A DNA stretch of 64,000 bases. Source: an uncultured Cellulophaga sp. GTDB taxonomy: Bacteria > Bacteroidota > Bacteroidia > Flavobacteriales > Flavobacteriaceae. The DNA lies in contig CANLOV010000006.1 of NCBI GenBank assembly GCA_947492955.1, positions 62,001 to 126,000 on the forward strand, read 5' to 3'. Both the position numbers and the translations under genes were made by a program. Of the stretch, positions 53,859-64,000 are shown one piece after another (position 1 is the first letter of the stretch; each line of letters starts with the position of its first letter). The notes under the pieces are model-generated. The model did not search any database, had not been told where the DNA came from, and saw only the letters and a list, made by a program, of their open reading frames with translations.

Positions 53859-54944
53859 ATGAAAATTTATAAAGTAATAGGATTAATGTCTGGCACTTCG
53901 CTAGATGGGCTAGATTTAGCATACTGTCATTTCTGGAATACATCAGAAAAATGGGAATTTAAGATTATTAAAACTAAGAGTGTTCCTTATAAGAAAACAA
54001 TAAAGAACCAGTTAAAAAACTCACTATCATTAAGTGCTATAGATTTATTAGAATTGCATTATAGCTATGGTACTTGGCTAGGTAAAAAAACTAAGAAATT
54101 TATAAAAGAAGAAAATCTAGAAGTAGATTTTATTGCTAGCCATGGGCACACTACACACCATCAACCTAAAAAAGGATTTTCTTTTCAAATAGGTTCTGGA
54201 CAACACCTAGCAAATGCTTGTGGTTATAAAGTTATATGCGATTTTAGAACAAATGATATTGCTTTGGGCGGACAGGGTGCTCCACTAGTTCCTATTGGTG
54301 ACCAATTGCTATTTAACAATTATGATTTTTGTTTAAACTTAGGAGGCATTAGCAATATTTCTTTTGAAAAAAACAACCAAAGAATTGCATATGATATAGG
54401 TTTAGCCAATATGATTTTAAACCACATAACGCAAAAAATTAATCTTCTTTACGATAAGGATGGAGAGTTGGCACAAAAAGGAAAGTTAAATAAAAAATTA
54501 TTAAAAGAATTAAACGAACTTAAATATTACAAAAAACCGCATCCAAAATCCACTGGTTATGAGTGGTTTACAAAAAAAGTGATTCCTTTACTAAAAGATA
54601 AAAAAACTCCAATAGAAAACCTATTGCATACAGCGATACATCATATAACAGAACAAATTGCTACTGAAATACAAAAAAATAGTTCAAAAGAAAAAAGCAC
54701 TTTATTAGTTACCGGTGGCGGTGCCCTAAATGTTTTTTTAATAGATACCTTAAAGAAAAAATTAGCCCATAGTACAGAAGTTATTATTCCATCTAACCAA
54801 TTAATAGAATTTAAAGAAGCTTTAATTTTTGCGTTTATGGGAGTATTACGCGCTAAAGAACAAGATAATTGTTTAGCATCTGTTACTGGTGCGCAAAGAA
54901 ATTGCTCTGGCGGTGTTCTATTTTTGCCTTCGTTAGCAGATTAG
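53859..54944 (+). CDS. anmK: Anhydro-N-acetylmuramic acid kinase
   Basis: Phosphorylates and hydrates anhydro-MurNAc to MurNAc-6-phosphate, the substrate of MurQ. 361 residues. GLMSGTSLDGLDLAY (nucleotide loop), SHGHTTHHQP, FQIGSGQHLA, NLGGISNIS, DIGLANMILN and LLVTGGGALNVFL are all conserved. Third gene of the recycling operon. Confidence 0.96.
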   Translation: MKIYKVIGLMSGTSLDGLDLAYCHFWNTSEKWEFKIIKTKSVPYKKTIKNQLKNSLSLSAIDLLELHYSYGTWLGKKTKKFIKEENLEVDFIASHGHTTHHQPKKGFSFQIGSGQHLANACGYKVICDFRTNDIALGGQGAPLVPIGDQLLFNNYDFCLNLGGISNISFEKNNQRIAYDIGLANMILNHITQKINLLYDKDGELAQKGKLNKKLLKELNELKYYKKPHPKSTGYEWFTKKVIPLLKDKKTPIENLLHTAIHHITEQIATEIQKNSSKEKSTLLVTGGGALNVFLIDTLKKKLAHSTEVIIPSNQLIEFKEALIFAFMGVLRAKEQDNCLASVTGAQRNCSGGVLFLPSLAD

Positions 54945-55005
54945 AAGTACTTCTAAAATTAGGAATATCAGCCCAAATTCGTATTTTTGGTTAAAATAAT
55001 TAAGG

Positions 55006-55614
55006 ATGCTAATAATTGGTATTGCTGGTGGTACTGGGTCTGGAAAAACAACAGTTGTAAATCAAATTGTTAACGAATTACCAAAAGATGAAGTTGGAAT
55101 AATTTCTCAAGATTCTTATTATAACGACCTTTCTCATTTATCTTTAGAAGATAGAAAGAAAACTAATTTTGACCACCCAAAATCAATAGATTTTGGGTTA
55201 TTAGAAGAACACTTAAGCATCTTAAAATCTGGAAGATCTATAGAGCAGCCTGTTTACTCTTTTTTGGAATGTAACAGAACCAAAGAAACTGTACTTACAC
55301 ACCCACGAAAAGTAATGATTGTTGAAGGTATTTTAATATTAACGAATCCAAAAATAAGGACACTTTTTGATATTAAAATTTTTGTACATGCCGATTCTGA
55401 CGAACGATTAATAAGAAGATTAAAAAGAGATATTAGTGAACGTGGTTGGGCTTTAGAAGAAACTTTAAACAGTTATCAAAAGACATTAAAACCAATGCAC
55501 AACGAGTTTATAGAACCTTCTAAAGAGCATGCAGATATTATTATTCCTAATAATAAATACAATACCGTTGCAGTAGATATGGTACGTACTATTATCAACG
55601 AAAAACTAACCTAA
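55006..55614 (+). CDS. udk: Uridine kinase
   Basis: Phosphorylates uridine and cytidine in pyrimidine salvage. 202 residues. P-loop GGTGSGKTT at about 8-16, then SQDSYYNDLSHL, NFDHPKSIDF and VEGILIL, all typical. Its stop is immediately followed by the ATG of divIC. Confidence 0.94.
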   Translation: MLIIGIAGGTGSGKTTVVNQIVNELPKDEVGIISQDSYYNDLSHLSLEDRKKTNFDHPKSIDFGLLEEHLSILKSGRSIEQPVYSFLECNRTKETVLTHPRKVMIVEGILILTNPKIRTLFDIKIFVHADSDERLIRRLKRDISERGWALEETLNSYQKTLKPMHNEFIEPSKEHADIIIPNNKYNTVAVDMVRTIINEKLT

Positions 55615-55947
55615 ATGGGGTTTAAAAATATTAAGAAAAAAAAGTGGTTTAGTATTCTTACCAATGCTTACATTTTAGTATTAACTATTTTTGCTATCTG
55701 GATGATTTTTTTTGATACTAACTCATTATTTATTCATTTAGAACTAAAAAAGGAGATTAGAAAATTAGAAAAACAAAAGGAATTTCTTAAAGAAGAGATT
55801 AAAAGTGATAAGATTATTATTAAGAAATTAACCAATAAAGAGGAAATGGAAAAATTTGCTCGCGAAGAATATTATTTAAAGAAAAAGAACGAAGAAATAT
55901 ACTTAATAGAATACGCAGATAGTATTAAGACCAAAAAAAATGAGTGA
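55615..55947 (+). CDS. Septum formation initiator DivIC/FtsB family protein
   Basis: 110 residues: one membrane helix (about 15-33) followed by a coiled coil (about 38-85) and the conserved EEMEKFAREEYYLKKKNEEIYLIEY tail of the DivIC family. It acts in the division complex with FtsL and FtsQ. It overlaps mutA by 8 bases. Confidence 0.9.
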   Translation: MGFKNIKKKKWFSILTNAYILVLTIFAIWMIFFDTNSLFIHLELKKEIRKLEKQKEFLKEEIKSDKIIIKKLTNKEEMEKFAREEYYLKKKNEEIYLIEYADSIKTKKNE

Positions 55948-57319
55948 TTCTAATCTTTTTAGTGAATTCCCCGAAGTATCTGCTAAAGCTTGGAAACAAC
56001 ATATTCAATACAACCTACAAGGAGAAGACTACAATGAAAAAATGGTCTGGGAATCTCCAGAAGGGATTAAAGTAAAACCTTTCTATACTTCAGATGATTT
56101 AAAAAATAAACCAAACTACCAAGTAGCTACAAATAAAGAGTGGGCTATTGCGCAAACCATATATGCGGGTAATGCTACTTTAGCTAATGAGAAAGCTTTA
56201 GATGTTTTAAAGCGAGGTACAGAAAGTATTATTTTTATAGTACCATCTAACGAGATTAAAATAGAACATTTATTAAAAAATATTTATCTAGAACACACTA
56301 AAATATATTTTGAGCTTCAGTTTTTATCCCTAGAATACATTCATAAAATCTTAAATTTTGCTACTCCCCATAAAAATAGTATTTATTTAAATATTGATAT
56401 TATTGGTAACCTCGCTAAAACTGGTAATTGGTATTTTAATTTAAAACAAGACCAAAATACTCTACATAAAATTTTAAAGTTACATACAACAGTTTTTAGT
56501 ATTGATACCACATTATACCAAAATGCTGGCGCAAACATAACACAACAATTAGCTTATGCGCTAGCCCATGCTAATGAGTACCTAAATATTTTAGATAAAT
56601 CAGAAGTAGCATTAAATAAAGAACATTGTTTTACATTTAAAGTTGCTATAGGTTCAAATTATTTTTTTGAAATTGCCAAACTAAGAGCTTTACGTTTGTT
56701 GTGGAACTCTTTAGCCTCTGAATACAGTGCAAAACTAACCTGTACTATTATTGCCGTCCCTACTAAACGCAACAAAACCTTGTACGATTACAACACAAAC
56801 ATGCTACGCACAACTACAGAATGTATGGCTGCGGTATTAGGAAATGCAGATGTTATCTCTAATATGCCATACGATAGCATTTTTCATAAAGACAACGAAT
56901 TTGGAGAACGTATTGCTAGAAATCAACTAATATTATTAAAAGAAGAAGCTTCTTTCATCAAAAACAGTAATGCTGCCAATGGTTCTTATTACATAACGTC
57001 TATAAGCCATGAAATCGCAGAAAAATCGTTAGCATTGTTTAAAAGCGTAGAGGCCAATGGTGGATTTTTAAAGCAATTAAAAGAACATTCTATCCAAAAA
57101 AAGATTAAAGAAAGTGCTTTAAAAGAGCAAGATTTATTTGATAAAGGAGAAAAAATAGTAGTAGGCACAAACAAGTACATTAATGAGCAAGATAAAGTAA
57201 AAAATAATCTAGAGATTTTTCCTTTTGTAAAAACAAAAGTTAGAAAAACACTTTTAGAGCCTATTATAGAGAAAAGACTAGCTGAAGTTATAGAACAAAA
57301 TAGATTGGAGGATGAGTAG
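55940..57319 (+). CDS. mutA: Methylmalonyl-CoA mutase small (beta) subunit
   Basis: 459 residues with the mutase TIM-barrel fold but without the C-terminal B12-binding domain. It is a non-catalytic partner for MutB. Recognised by [41 protein letters not shown] and the [23 protein letters not shown] region. It overlaps the next gene by 8 bases. Confidence 0.93.
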   Translation: MSDSNLFSEFPEVSAKAWKQHIQYNLQGEDYNEKMVWESPEGIKVKPFYTSDDLKNKPNYQVATNKEWAIAQTIYAGNATLANEKALDVLKRGTESIIFIVPSNEIKIEHLLKNIYLEHTKIYFELQFLSLEYIHKILNFATPHKNSIYLNIDIIGNLAKTGNWYFNLKQDQNTLHKILKLHTTVFSIDTTLYQNAGANITQQLAYALAHANEYLNILDKSEVALNKEHCFTFKVAIGSNYFFEIAKLRALRLLWNSLASEYSAKLTCTIIAVPTKRNKTLYDYNTNMLRTTTECMAAVLGNADVISNMPYDSIFHKDNEFGERIARNQLILLKEEASFIKNSNAANGSYYITSISHEIAEKSLALFKSVEANGGFLKQLKEHSIQKKIKESALKEQDLFDKGEKIVVGTNKYINEQDKVKNNLEIFPFVKTKVRKTLLEPIIEKRLAEVIEQNRLEDE

Positions 57320-59387
57320 AAAGAACCTTCAACATATTCAACTTAAAAAAAGTATAAACTCTAATGTAGAAAACAAAACATTAGAACATGTTAACTATGC
57401 GGCAGGAATACCGCCCTATTTAAGGGGACCGTATGCAACTATGTATATAGAAAAGCCATGGACAATTCGTCAATATTCCGGTTTTTCAACAGCCGAAGAA
57501 AGTAATTTATTTTTTAAGAAAAATTTAAAAGCAGGACAAAAAGGACTTTCTGTAGCTTTTGATTTACCAACACATAGAGGTTACGATAGCGACCATGAAA
57601 GAGTTATTGGCGATGTTGGAAAAGCTGGCGTTGCTATAGATACTGTTGAGGACATAAAAACTTTATTTAAAGACCTTCCTTTAGATAAGCTTTCTGTTTC
57701 TATGACAATGAATGGAGCTATTTTACCCATTGTGGCATTTTTTATTGTTGCTGCAGAAGAACAAGGGGTTGCTAAAGAAAAATTAACAGGTACCATACAA
57801 AACGATATTCTTAAGGAATACATGGTTCGGAATACGTACATATATCCGCCAGAGCCTTCTATGCAAATAGTTGCTGAAATTTTTAAGTATACGCACAAAT
57901 ACATGCCAAAATTTAAAAGCATAAGTATTTCTGGCTATCACATGCACGAAGCTGGTGCAACAGCAGCAACAGAACTAGCCTATACCTTAGCAAATGGTAT
58001 AGCATATATTAAAACAGCGATAAAAGCAGGTTTAGAAATAGATGAAATAGCCCCTAGCCTATCTTTTTTCTGGGCTATTGGTATGGACCATTTTTCTGAA
58101 ATTGCTAAAATGAGAGCTGCACGAATGCTATGGGCAAAATTGATAAAACAATTTAACCCCAAAAATGATGTATCATTACGATTAAAAACACATTGCCAAA
58201 CTAGTGGTTGGAGCCTTACCGAGCAAGACCCTTTTAATAATGTTGCCAGAACAACAATAGAAGCTGCTGCTGCTATTTTTGGAGGTACACAAAGTTTACA
58301 TACTAACGCTCTAGATGAAGCTATAGCATTGCCTACAGATTTTTCTGCACGCATAGCAAGGAACACACAATTATTTTTACAAGAAGAAACACAAATTACA
58401 AAAACTATAGACCCATGGGCTGGTAGCCATCTTGTAGAAAACTTAACTAATGAAATTGCCAATAAAGCGTGGCAAATTATAAAAGAAGCAGAAAATTTAG
58501 GAGGAATGCTAAATGCCATAAAAGCCAATATTCCTAAACAAAAAATTGAAGCTGAAGCTGCAAAAAAACAAGCACGCATAGATAGTAATAAAGATACCAT
58601 CTTAGGTGTAAATAAATACCAACTAAAAAAGGAAGCTCCTTTATCTGTTTTAGAGGTAAACAATACTGCTGTTCGCGAACAGCAAATAAAAAACCTTAAT
58701 ACTATAAAAAAATTAAGAGATGGCAAAGCTGTAAAAATAGCATTAGAAAAAATAACTACTGCTGCAAAACAATTAGAAAAAGAAAATAAAACAGATATAA
58801 ATCTCCTTAGTTTATGCATAAATGCTGCTAAAGAAAGAGCTACATTAGGAGAAATAAGCTATGCTTTAGAAACCGTATATGGAAGACATATAGGAAATAA
58901 CCAATTAATTTCTGGCATATACTCTAAAGAAATAAAAAACGATAGTAGTTTTAACAAAGCAAAAGAACTGGCAGCTTACTATGCACAAGAATTAGGGAAA
59001 AAACCCAAAATAATGATTGCTAAAGTGGGGCAAGATGGGCACGATAGAGGAGCCAAAGTAGTAGCTTCTGGCTATAAAGATATTGGTTTTGATGTTGTTA
59101 TAGGCTCACTTTTTCAAACTCCAAAAGAAATTGCAACGCAAGCTATTAATAATAATGTTATAATATTAGGGATATCTTCTCTTGCGGGCGGTCATAAAAC
59201 ACTGGCTATAAAAGTAATAGAGGAATTACAAAAGAAAGGAAAAAGTAATATCAAAGTAATAATCGGAGGTATTATCCCTAAAAAAGACCATCAATTCTTA
59301 TATGATAGTGGAATTGTAGGAATTTATGGTCCAGGAACAAGAATAAGTGATGCTGCTATAGAAATATTACAAAATATAACAGATTAA
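57312..59387 (+). CDS. mutB: Methylmalonyl-CoA mutase large (alpha) subunit
   Basis: Interconverts methylmalonyl-CoA and succinyl-CoA with adenosylcobalamin. 691 residues. [27 protein letters not shown] and [30 protein letters not shown] are in the barrel. The cobalamin domain at about 555-690 has [23 protein letters not shown] with the lower-axial His. It serves propionate and branched-chain amino-acid use. Confidence 0.97.
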   Translation: MSRKNLQHIQLKKSINSNVENKTLEHVNYAAGIPPYLRGPYATMYIEKPWTIRQYSGFSTAEESNLFFKKNLKAGQKGLSVAFDLPTHRGYDSDHERVIGDVGKAGVAIDTVEDIKTLFKDLPLDKLSVSMTMNGAILPIVAFFIVAAEEQGVAKEKLTGTIQNDILKEYMVRNTYIYPPEPSMQIVAEIFKYTHKYMPKFKSISISGYHMHEAGATAATELAYTLANGIAYIKTAIKAGLEIDEIAPSLSFFWAIGMDHFSEIAKMRAARMLWAKLIKQFNPKNDVSLRLKTHCQTSGWSLTEQDPFNNVARTTIEAAAAIFGGTQSLHTNALDEAIALPTDFSARIARNTQLFLQEETQITKTIDPWAGSHLVENLTNEIANKAWQIIKEAENLGGMLNAIKANIPKQKIEAEAAKKQARIDSNKDTILGVNKYQLKKEAPLSVLEVNNTAVREQQIKNLNTIKKLRDGKAVKIALEKITTAAKQLEKENKTDINLLSLCINAAKERATLGEISYALETVYGRHIGNNQLISGIYSKEIKNDSSFNKAKELAAYYAQELGKKPKIMIAKVGQDGHDRGAKVVASGYKDIGFDVVIGSLFQTPKEIATQAINNNVIILGISSLAGGHKTLAIKVIEELQKKGKSNIKVIIGGIIPKKDHQFLYDSGIVGIYGPGTRISDAAIEILQNITD

Positions 59388-59537
59388 CACCTTTATAAAG
59401 CAACTCACAAATTGCTTAAAAACACAACTTTAACGCTGTTTAACAATTAACAATACAATTATTCACTAACTGTTAACAAAATACATTTTTTAACATCATA
59501 AATAATCGTATTTTTAGCCTCTAATCCTACTACTAAA

Positions 59538-60311
59538 ATGGGCAAAATAATTGCTATAGCAAATCAGAAAGGTGGAGTAGGCAAAACTACTACCACTGTA
59601 AACCTTGCTGCCTCTCTAGGCGTATTGGAAAAAAAAGTATTATTAATAGATGCAGACCCCCAAGCAAATGCTACATCTGGTCTAGGAGTAGATGTAGATG
59701 GAGTTGAGTTTGGCACCTATCAATTACTAGAACATACACAATCGGCAGAAAATACCATTATTGAAACATCGTCTCCAAATGTAGACCTTATTCCTGCACA
59801 TATAGATTTGGTGGCTATAGAAATAGAATTAGTTGATAAGGATAAACGTGAGTATATGATGAAAAAGGCTATTGAGCCTTTAAAAGAAAAATACGATTAC
59901 ATTCTTATAGATTGTGCCCCTTCTCTAGGTTTATTAACATTGAACGCTTTAACGGCTTCAGATGCTGTTATTATCCCTATTCAATGCGAATATTTTGCAT
60001 TAGAAGGCTTAGGAAAATTATTAAACACTATAAAAAGTGTTCAGAAAATACACAATGTAAATTTAGATATTGAAGGTTTACTATTAACCATGTACGATTC
60101 TAGGTTACGATTATCTAACCAAGTAGTAGAAGAGGTTAAAAAACATTTTAGCGATATGGTTTTTGATACTATAATACAAAGAAATGTTAGGCTAAGTGAA
60201 GCTCCAAGTTACGGAGAAAGTATTATAAAATATGATGCCAGTAGCAAAGGAGCCACTAATTATTTAAATTTAGCAAACGAAATTATAAAGAAAAACAAGG
60301 AAAAAGTATAA
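59538..60311 (+). CDS. parA: Chromosome partitioning ATPase ParA
   Basis: 257 residues. Deviant Walker A KGGVGKTTT at 10-18, DADPQANATSGLG and IDCAPSLGLLTLNAL are conserved. It overlaps parB by one base at the stop/start (TAATG). It pairs with ParB for origin segregation. No parS palindrome is seen in the window. Confidence 0.97.
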   Translation: MGKIIAIANQKGGVGKTTTTVNLAASLGVLEKKVLLIDADPQANATSGLGVDVDGVEFGTYQLLEHTQSAENTIIETSSPNVDLIPAHIDLVAIEIELVDKDKREYMMKKAIEPLKEKYDYILIDCAPSLGLLTLNALTASDAVIIPIQCEYFALEGLGKLLNTIKSVQKIHNVNLDIEGLLLTMYDSRLRLSNQVVEEVKKHFSDMVFDTIIQRNVRLSEAPSYGESIIKYDASSKGATNYLNLANEIIKKNKEKV

Positions 60312-61216
60312 TGGCAAAGGCAACAAAAAAGCAAGCTTTAGGAAGAGGACTGTCTGCCTTATTAAAAGACCCTGAAAACGATATAAAATCGGCATCAGAT
60401 AAAAATGCAGATAAAGTTGTAGGTAATATTGTAGAGTTAGATCTTGATGTAATAGAGGTTAACCCTTTTCAGCCTCGTTCTAATTTTAATGATGATGCCT
60501 TAAAAGAATTAGCATCTTCTATAAAAGAATTAGGTGTAATACAACCTATTACAGTTCGTAAATTAGAGTTTAACAAATACCAATTAGTATCTGGTGAACG
60601 AAGGTTTAGAGCCTCTAAATTGGTAGGTTTAAAAACGGTACCTGCATACATTCGTATCGCTAACGACCAAGAGTCTTTAGAAATGGCTTTAGTTGAAAAT
60701 ATTCAACGTCAGGATTTAGACCCTATAGAAATAGCATTATCGTACCAAAGGTTAATAGATGAAATTCAATTAACCCAAGAAAAAATGAGTGAGAGAGTTG
60801 GGAAAAAACGCTCCACAATAACAAATTACCTTAGATTATTACGCTTAGACCCAATTATACAAACAGGTATAAGAGATGGTTTTCTTAGCATGGGCCATGG
60901 TAGAGCCTTGGTGAATATTGATAAAAAAGAAGACCAAATAGATTTATATGAAAAAATAATAAGCGAAAATCTATCGGTTAGGGCAACAGAACAAGTTGTA
61001 AAAAATTATCAAGAAAAGAAAGATAATCCTGAAACTACAACTAAAAAAACTGCTCCTGCTAATACAATATCTGAGAAGACTATCAATAAATTTAATAATT
61101 ACTTAAATACTAAAGTTGTTATTAAAGCTACTGATAATGGAAAAGGAAAAATAACAATCCCTTTTAAATCTCAAGAAGATTTAGAACGATTAAAAAAACT
61201 GATTACAGGTGAATAA
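60311..61216 (+). CDS. parB: Chromosome partitioning protein ParB
   Basis: 301 residues. The N-terminus has RGLSALL. The ParB/Srx domain has NPFQPR, GVIQPITVRK, LVSGERRFRASKLVGL and the ALVENIQRQDLDPIEIA box. The helix-turn-helix is VGKKRSTITNYLRLLRL, and the C-terminal dimerisation domain follows a Pro/Thr linker. It binds parS near the origin, so this window probably lies close to oriC. Confidence 0.97.
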   Translation: MAKATKKQALGRGLSALLKDPENDIKSASDKNADKVVGNIVELDLDVIEVNPFQPRSNFNDDALKELASSIKELGVIQPITVRKLEFNKYQLVSGERRFRASKLVGLKTVPAYIRIANDQESLEMALVENIQRQDLDPIEIALSYQRLIDEIQLTQEKMSERVGKKRSTITNYLRLLRLDPIIQTGIRDGFLSMGHGRALVNIDKKEDQIDLYEKIISENLSVRATEQVVKNYQEKKDNPETTTKKTAPANTISEKTINKFNNYLNTKVVIKATDNGKGKITIPFKSQEDLERLKKLITGE

Positions 61217-61868
61217 AAACCTATATCTAATACTATTTTTTTGTTTTTTCACTTTAACTAATTGGTCTCAGGAGAAAAAACAAGATGCTAATACTCAAGA
61301 AACAGATTCTATTACTTCTAATTTAAAAGAAGAAGGCATTGTAATTAGTGATTCTACAGTTTTTAAAAAGAAAAAGTATAAAATAAATCCATTAGCTCCT
61401 AGTAAAGCTGCTTTTTACTCCGCAGTATTTCCTGGATTAGGACAAGTTTACAACAAACGTTATTGGAAAGCTCCAATTGCCATAGGGCTTATTGGCGTAA
61501 GCATATACGGCTATACCTACAATAATGATTTATACAATAGGTTTAGAGATGCCTTTAAAAGCAGAAGAGCCGGTTTTACAAACGATGAGTTTTATGATAT
61601 TAACAATGATAATATTCCTGGAGAATTACCCGATTTAGATATGGATGATTTACAAAGCCAACAGGAACGTTACCAAAGAGACCGCGATTTAATGCTTGTA
61701 CTTACTATCGTTGCCTACGCTATAAACATAGTAGATGCCAATGTAGACTCGCACTTAAAACAATATAATATAGATGATGATTTAAGTTTAGACTTTAGAC
61801 CATATCTAGAATACAACCCTATAACTGCCAACCCTAATTATGGAATGGCATTAACTATTAAATTTTAA
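61209..61868 (+). CDS. DUF5683 membrane protein
   Basis: 219 residues with a signal peptide (MNKNLYLILFFCFFTLTNWSQE). The DUF5683 signature PSKAAFYSAVFPGLGQVYNKRYWKAPIAIGLIGVSIYGY is at about 65-105, and a second membrane segment is near 150-170. It is often encoded between parB and dapB in Bacteroidetes. Function unknown. It overlaps parB by 8 bases. Confidence 0.9.
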   Translation: MNKNLYLILFFCFFTLTNWSQEKKQDANTQETDSITSNLKEEGIVISDSTVFKKKKYKINPLAPSKAAFYSAVFPGLGQVYNKRYWKAPIAIGLIGVSIYGYTYNNDLYNRFRDAFKSRRAGFTNDEFYDINNDNIPGELPDLDMDDLQSQQERYQRDRDLMLVLTIVAYAINIVDANVDSHLKQYNIDDDLSLDFRPYLEYNPITANPNYGMALTIKF

Positions 61869-61871
61869 ATT

Positions 61872-62576
61872 ATGAATATTGCCTTGTTCGGATACGGGAG
61901 AATGGGAAAAATGATAGAGCAAGTTGCCCTAAACAGAAATCACACTATAGTTGCAAAGATTGATATTGATACTACAGAAATAGATTTTTCTAAAATAGAT
62001 GTTGCCATAGATTTTAGCTTACCTAATGCTGCCTTTGGAAATATTACAAAGTGTATAGAAAATAATGTCCCTGTAATTTCTGGAACCACTGGTTGGTTAG
62101 AAAACTACGATAATGCTGTAGCCTTATGCAAAGAAAAAAAAGGAGCCTTTATTTATGGATCTAACTTTAGCTTAGGTGTTAATTTATTTTTTGAGCTGAA
62201 TGATTATTTGGCTAAGATGATGAGTAACTTAAAAGATTATAATGTTACCATGGAAGAAATTCATCATACCAAAAAATTAGATGCTCCAAGTGGTACTGCT
62301 ATAAGTTTAGCAGAAGGGGTTATAAAAAACACAAATTATGAAGGTTGGAAATTAGATACAACCGAAAAAGCTACTGAAATACCAATAGTTGCTAAACGAA
62401 TTGGAGATGTACCTGGCACACACACTGTTGCCTACAATAGTAGTGTAGATAGTATAGAAATTAAACACACTGCTCACAATAGAGAAGGCTTTGCTTTAGG
62501 AGCTGTAGTTGCTGCAGAATGGATTATAGGAAAAACAGGTGTTTTCTCCATGAAAGATGTGTTAAACATTAATTAA
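61872..62576 (+). CDS. dapB: 4-hydroxy-tetrahydrodipicolinate reductase
   Basis: NAD(P)H-dependent step of lysine and diaminopimelate synthesis. 234 residues. GYGRMG at 7-12, SGTTGW, the active-site block HHTKKLDAPSGTA and the C-terminal HTAHNREGFALGAVVAAEW are present. Confidence 0.96.
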   Translation: MNIALFGYGRMGKMIEQVALNRNHTIVAKIDIDTTEIDFSKIDVAIDFSLPNAAFGNITKCIENNVPVISGTTGWLENYDNAVALCKEKKGAFIYGSNFSLGVNLFFELNDYLAKMMSNLKDYNVTMEEIHHTKKLDAPSGTAISLAEGVIKNTNYEGWKLDTTEKATEIPIVAKRIGDVPGTHTVAYNSSVDSIEIKHTAHNREGFALGAVVAAEWIIGKTGVFSMKDVLNIN

Positions 62577-62669
62577 AATAACATCACTTTACACAAAACA
62601 AAGTAAGCTTTTAATATATTGCTGCCATTAAATAGCAAAAACCAAAAGCACTAATTAACAAATAAATAC

Positions 62670-64000
62670 ATGAACGGTACACAGTGGATGCTTTTTATAT
62701 TACTAATACAAGTAATACACTTTTTAGGAACATGGAAATTGTATGTAAAAGCTGGTAGAAAAGCTTGGGAGGCAGCTATTCCTGTATATAATGCTATTGT
62801 ATTAATGCAAATTATTAATAGACCTAAATGGTGGGTTATACTGCTATTTATCCCTATTATTAATCTTTTACTATTCCCCGTAATATGGGTAGAAACCATT
62901 AGAAGTTTTGGTAAAAATTCTACTTTAGATACTTGGCTTGTTATTTTAACATTAGGATTCTACATATACTATGTAAATTACATGTTAGATGTAAAATATA
63001 TTGAAGATAGAAGTCTACAACCAAGAACAGCTCTAGGAGAATGGGTAAGCTCTATTGTTTTTGCTATTGTTGCTGCTACATTAGTACACACATACTTTAT
63101 TCAGCCTTATGTAATACCTACAGGCTCATTAGAAAAAACATTATTAATAGGAGACTTTCTTTTTGTTAGTAAATTCCACTATGGAGCAAGAACACCAATG
63201 ACCACAATTGCAGCTCCTATGGTTCATGACACCCTACCAATAATTAAAACAAAATCTTATTTAAGCAAACCTCAGTTACCTTATTTTAGACTTCCAGGGT
63301 TTCAAAAAGTAAAACGTAACGATATTGTTGTTTTTAGCTGGCCTACTGATACTGTACGTCAATTTTTTGTAAAAGAAAAAGGAGTTAGAAAACCTATTGA
63401 CAAAAAATCTAATTATGTAAAAAGATGTGTAGGTGTTCCTGGAGACTCCCTTTCTATTAGAGACGGATATGTATATATTAATGGGAAACAAACGGTATTA
63501 CCAGAAAGAGCAAGACCTCAATACACCTATGCTATTTATGCAAAAAAGGGGGTATCCTCTAAACTACTTACAGAAGCAGGCGTTACCGATTTTGATAGAA
63601 AATATATAGCACAATCTTTAACTCAAGAACAAGCAAATGCATTAAGTAAATATGTGTACGGTATATCTCCATCTAGTCCTCATACTATTATTACACCTGC
63701 CAAAGGTATTCCCAATAAAGTTATTCAAAGAAATAGACTTTCATTACGAGAAGTTATAGACAGGGAACGTACTGCAACTTTAACAGAGAAAGCTGCCACT
63801 GCTTTAGCTAAAAACAATGCAATAGATTCTGTTGTAAAAAGAATATCTGCTAAAGGAAATGTAGACAAAAACATATTTCCACGTAAAAGTCAATTTGCTT
63901 GGAATCAGGATAATTTTGGTAATATTTATATTCCCGAAGCAGGAAAAACAGTTGCTTTAAATCTAAATGTATTGCCTCTGTATAAAAAAATTATTAAAGA
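62670..64000 (+). CDS. lepB: Signal peptidase I, truncated by window end
   Basis: Starts MNGTQWMLFILLIQVIHFLGTWKLYVKAG. It has four N-terminal membrane segments, as in Bacteroidetes LepB. The catalytic Ser is in VIPTGSLEKTLLIGDF and the Lys in NYVKRCVGVPGDSLSIRDG. The last part of the periplasmic domain is missing because the window ends. An insertion between the Ser and Lys boxes makes it longer than the E. coli enzyme. Confidence 0.94.
   Translation, partial: MNGTQWMLFILLIQVIHFLGTWKLYVKAGRKAWEAAIPVYNAIVLMQIINRPKWWVILLFIPIINLLLFPVIWVETIRSFGKNSTLDTWLVILTLGFYIYYVNYMLDVKYIEDRSLQPRTALGEWVSSIVFAIVAATLVHTYFIQPYVIPTGSLEKTLLIGDFLFVSKFHYGARTPMTTIAAPMVHDTLPIIKTKSYLSKPQLPYFRLPGFQKVKRNDIVVFSWPTDTVRQFFVKEKGVRKPIDKKSNYVKRCVGVPGDSLSIRDGYVYINGKQTVLPERARPQYTYAIYAKKGVSSKLLTEAGVTDFDRKYIAQSLTQEQANALSKYVYGISPSSPHTIITPAKGIPNKVIQRNRLSLREVIDRERTATLTEKAATALAKNNAIDSVVKRISAKGNVDKNIFPRKSQFAWNQDNFGNIYIPEAGKTVALNLNVLPLYKKIIK

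Noticed and set aside
59388-61216. Origin of replication or parS site near parAB
   Set aside because: No DnaA-box cluster and no parS-like palindrome was found; parAB alone only suggests proximity to oriC.

Overview
The window looks like the chromosome of a flavobacterium (Bacteroidota, Flavobacteriaceae). The DNA is AT-rich, and several promoters carry the Bacteroidetes -7 box TAnnTTTG. There is a 2,874-residue secreted protein with SprB-like repeats and a type B type IX secretion C-terminus, and the housekeeping genes (cydAB, DUF349, OstA-like, DUF5683, mutAB) are typical of that family. I do not assign a genus.

Layout. 1-4.6 kb: three helicases (a DEAD-box protein cut by the window edge, RecQ, an SF2 DEAH helicase). 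5-7.3 kb: two lipoproteins (one OmpA-like) and a 46-residue ORF. 7.5-9.8 kb: cytochrome bd oxidase. 10.2-13.3 kb: a cold-shock-domain protein with a long leader, a GNAT acetyltransferase and a DUF349 protein. 13.4-22.7 kb: a minus-strand run with aroE, two DUF368 membrane proteins in tandem, a TPR protein, a class III aminotransferase, an OstA-like protein, an NlpC/P60 peptidase and a thiolase. 22.8-25.3 kb: a PgpH-type HD phosphodiesterase and a tRNA-Ser/Pro/Arg operon. 25.3-26.5 kb: two lipoproteins.

26.6-40.9 kb is the remarkable part: an RNA-repair island. It holds a WYL regulator with an HD-type hydrolase gene; divergently, two RlaP-type nucleotidyltransferases; a divergent RtcB-like ligase; a small S26B-like protein; a canonical RtcB with PrfH (the ribosome rescue and repair pair); a TPR protein; several short terminator-bounded transcription units with tiny ORFs; an array of about 16 tRNA or tRNA-like genes, nearly all with different anticodons; and a slipin-type SPFH protein. 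A palindromic element (ACTRCGYAA-N5-TTGCG) occurs three times, each exactly 13 bp upstream of a CAnnTTTG box. The copies precede the nucleotidyltransferases, the RtcB-like ligase, and the last tRNA-like genes plus slipin, which ties these units into one probable regulon under the WYL protein. Some tRNA genes are abnormal: a tRNA-Gln has a 52-nt insertion in its T-loop, a tRNA-Arg has a 49-nt insertion in its anticodon loop, and the two insertions are related sequences in opposite orientation. Two tRNA-Leu lack the long variable arm. My inference is a system that replaces or repairs tRNA and rRNA after ribotoxin attack.

41-49.7 kb: the giant secreted protein. 50-55 kb: a peptidoglycan-recycling set (murQ divergent from ampG-nagZ-anmK). 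55-59.4 kb: udk, divIC and both methylmalonyl-CoA mutase subunits, tightly overlapped. 59.5-64 kb: parA-parB-DUF5683-dapB-lepB, with lepB cut by the window end.
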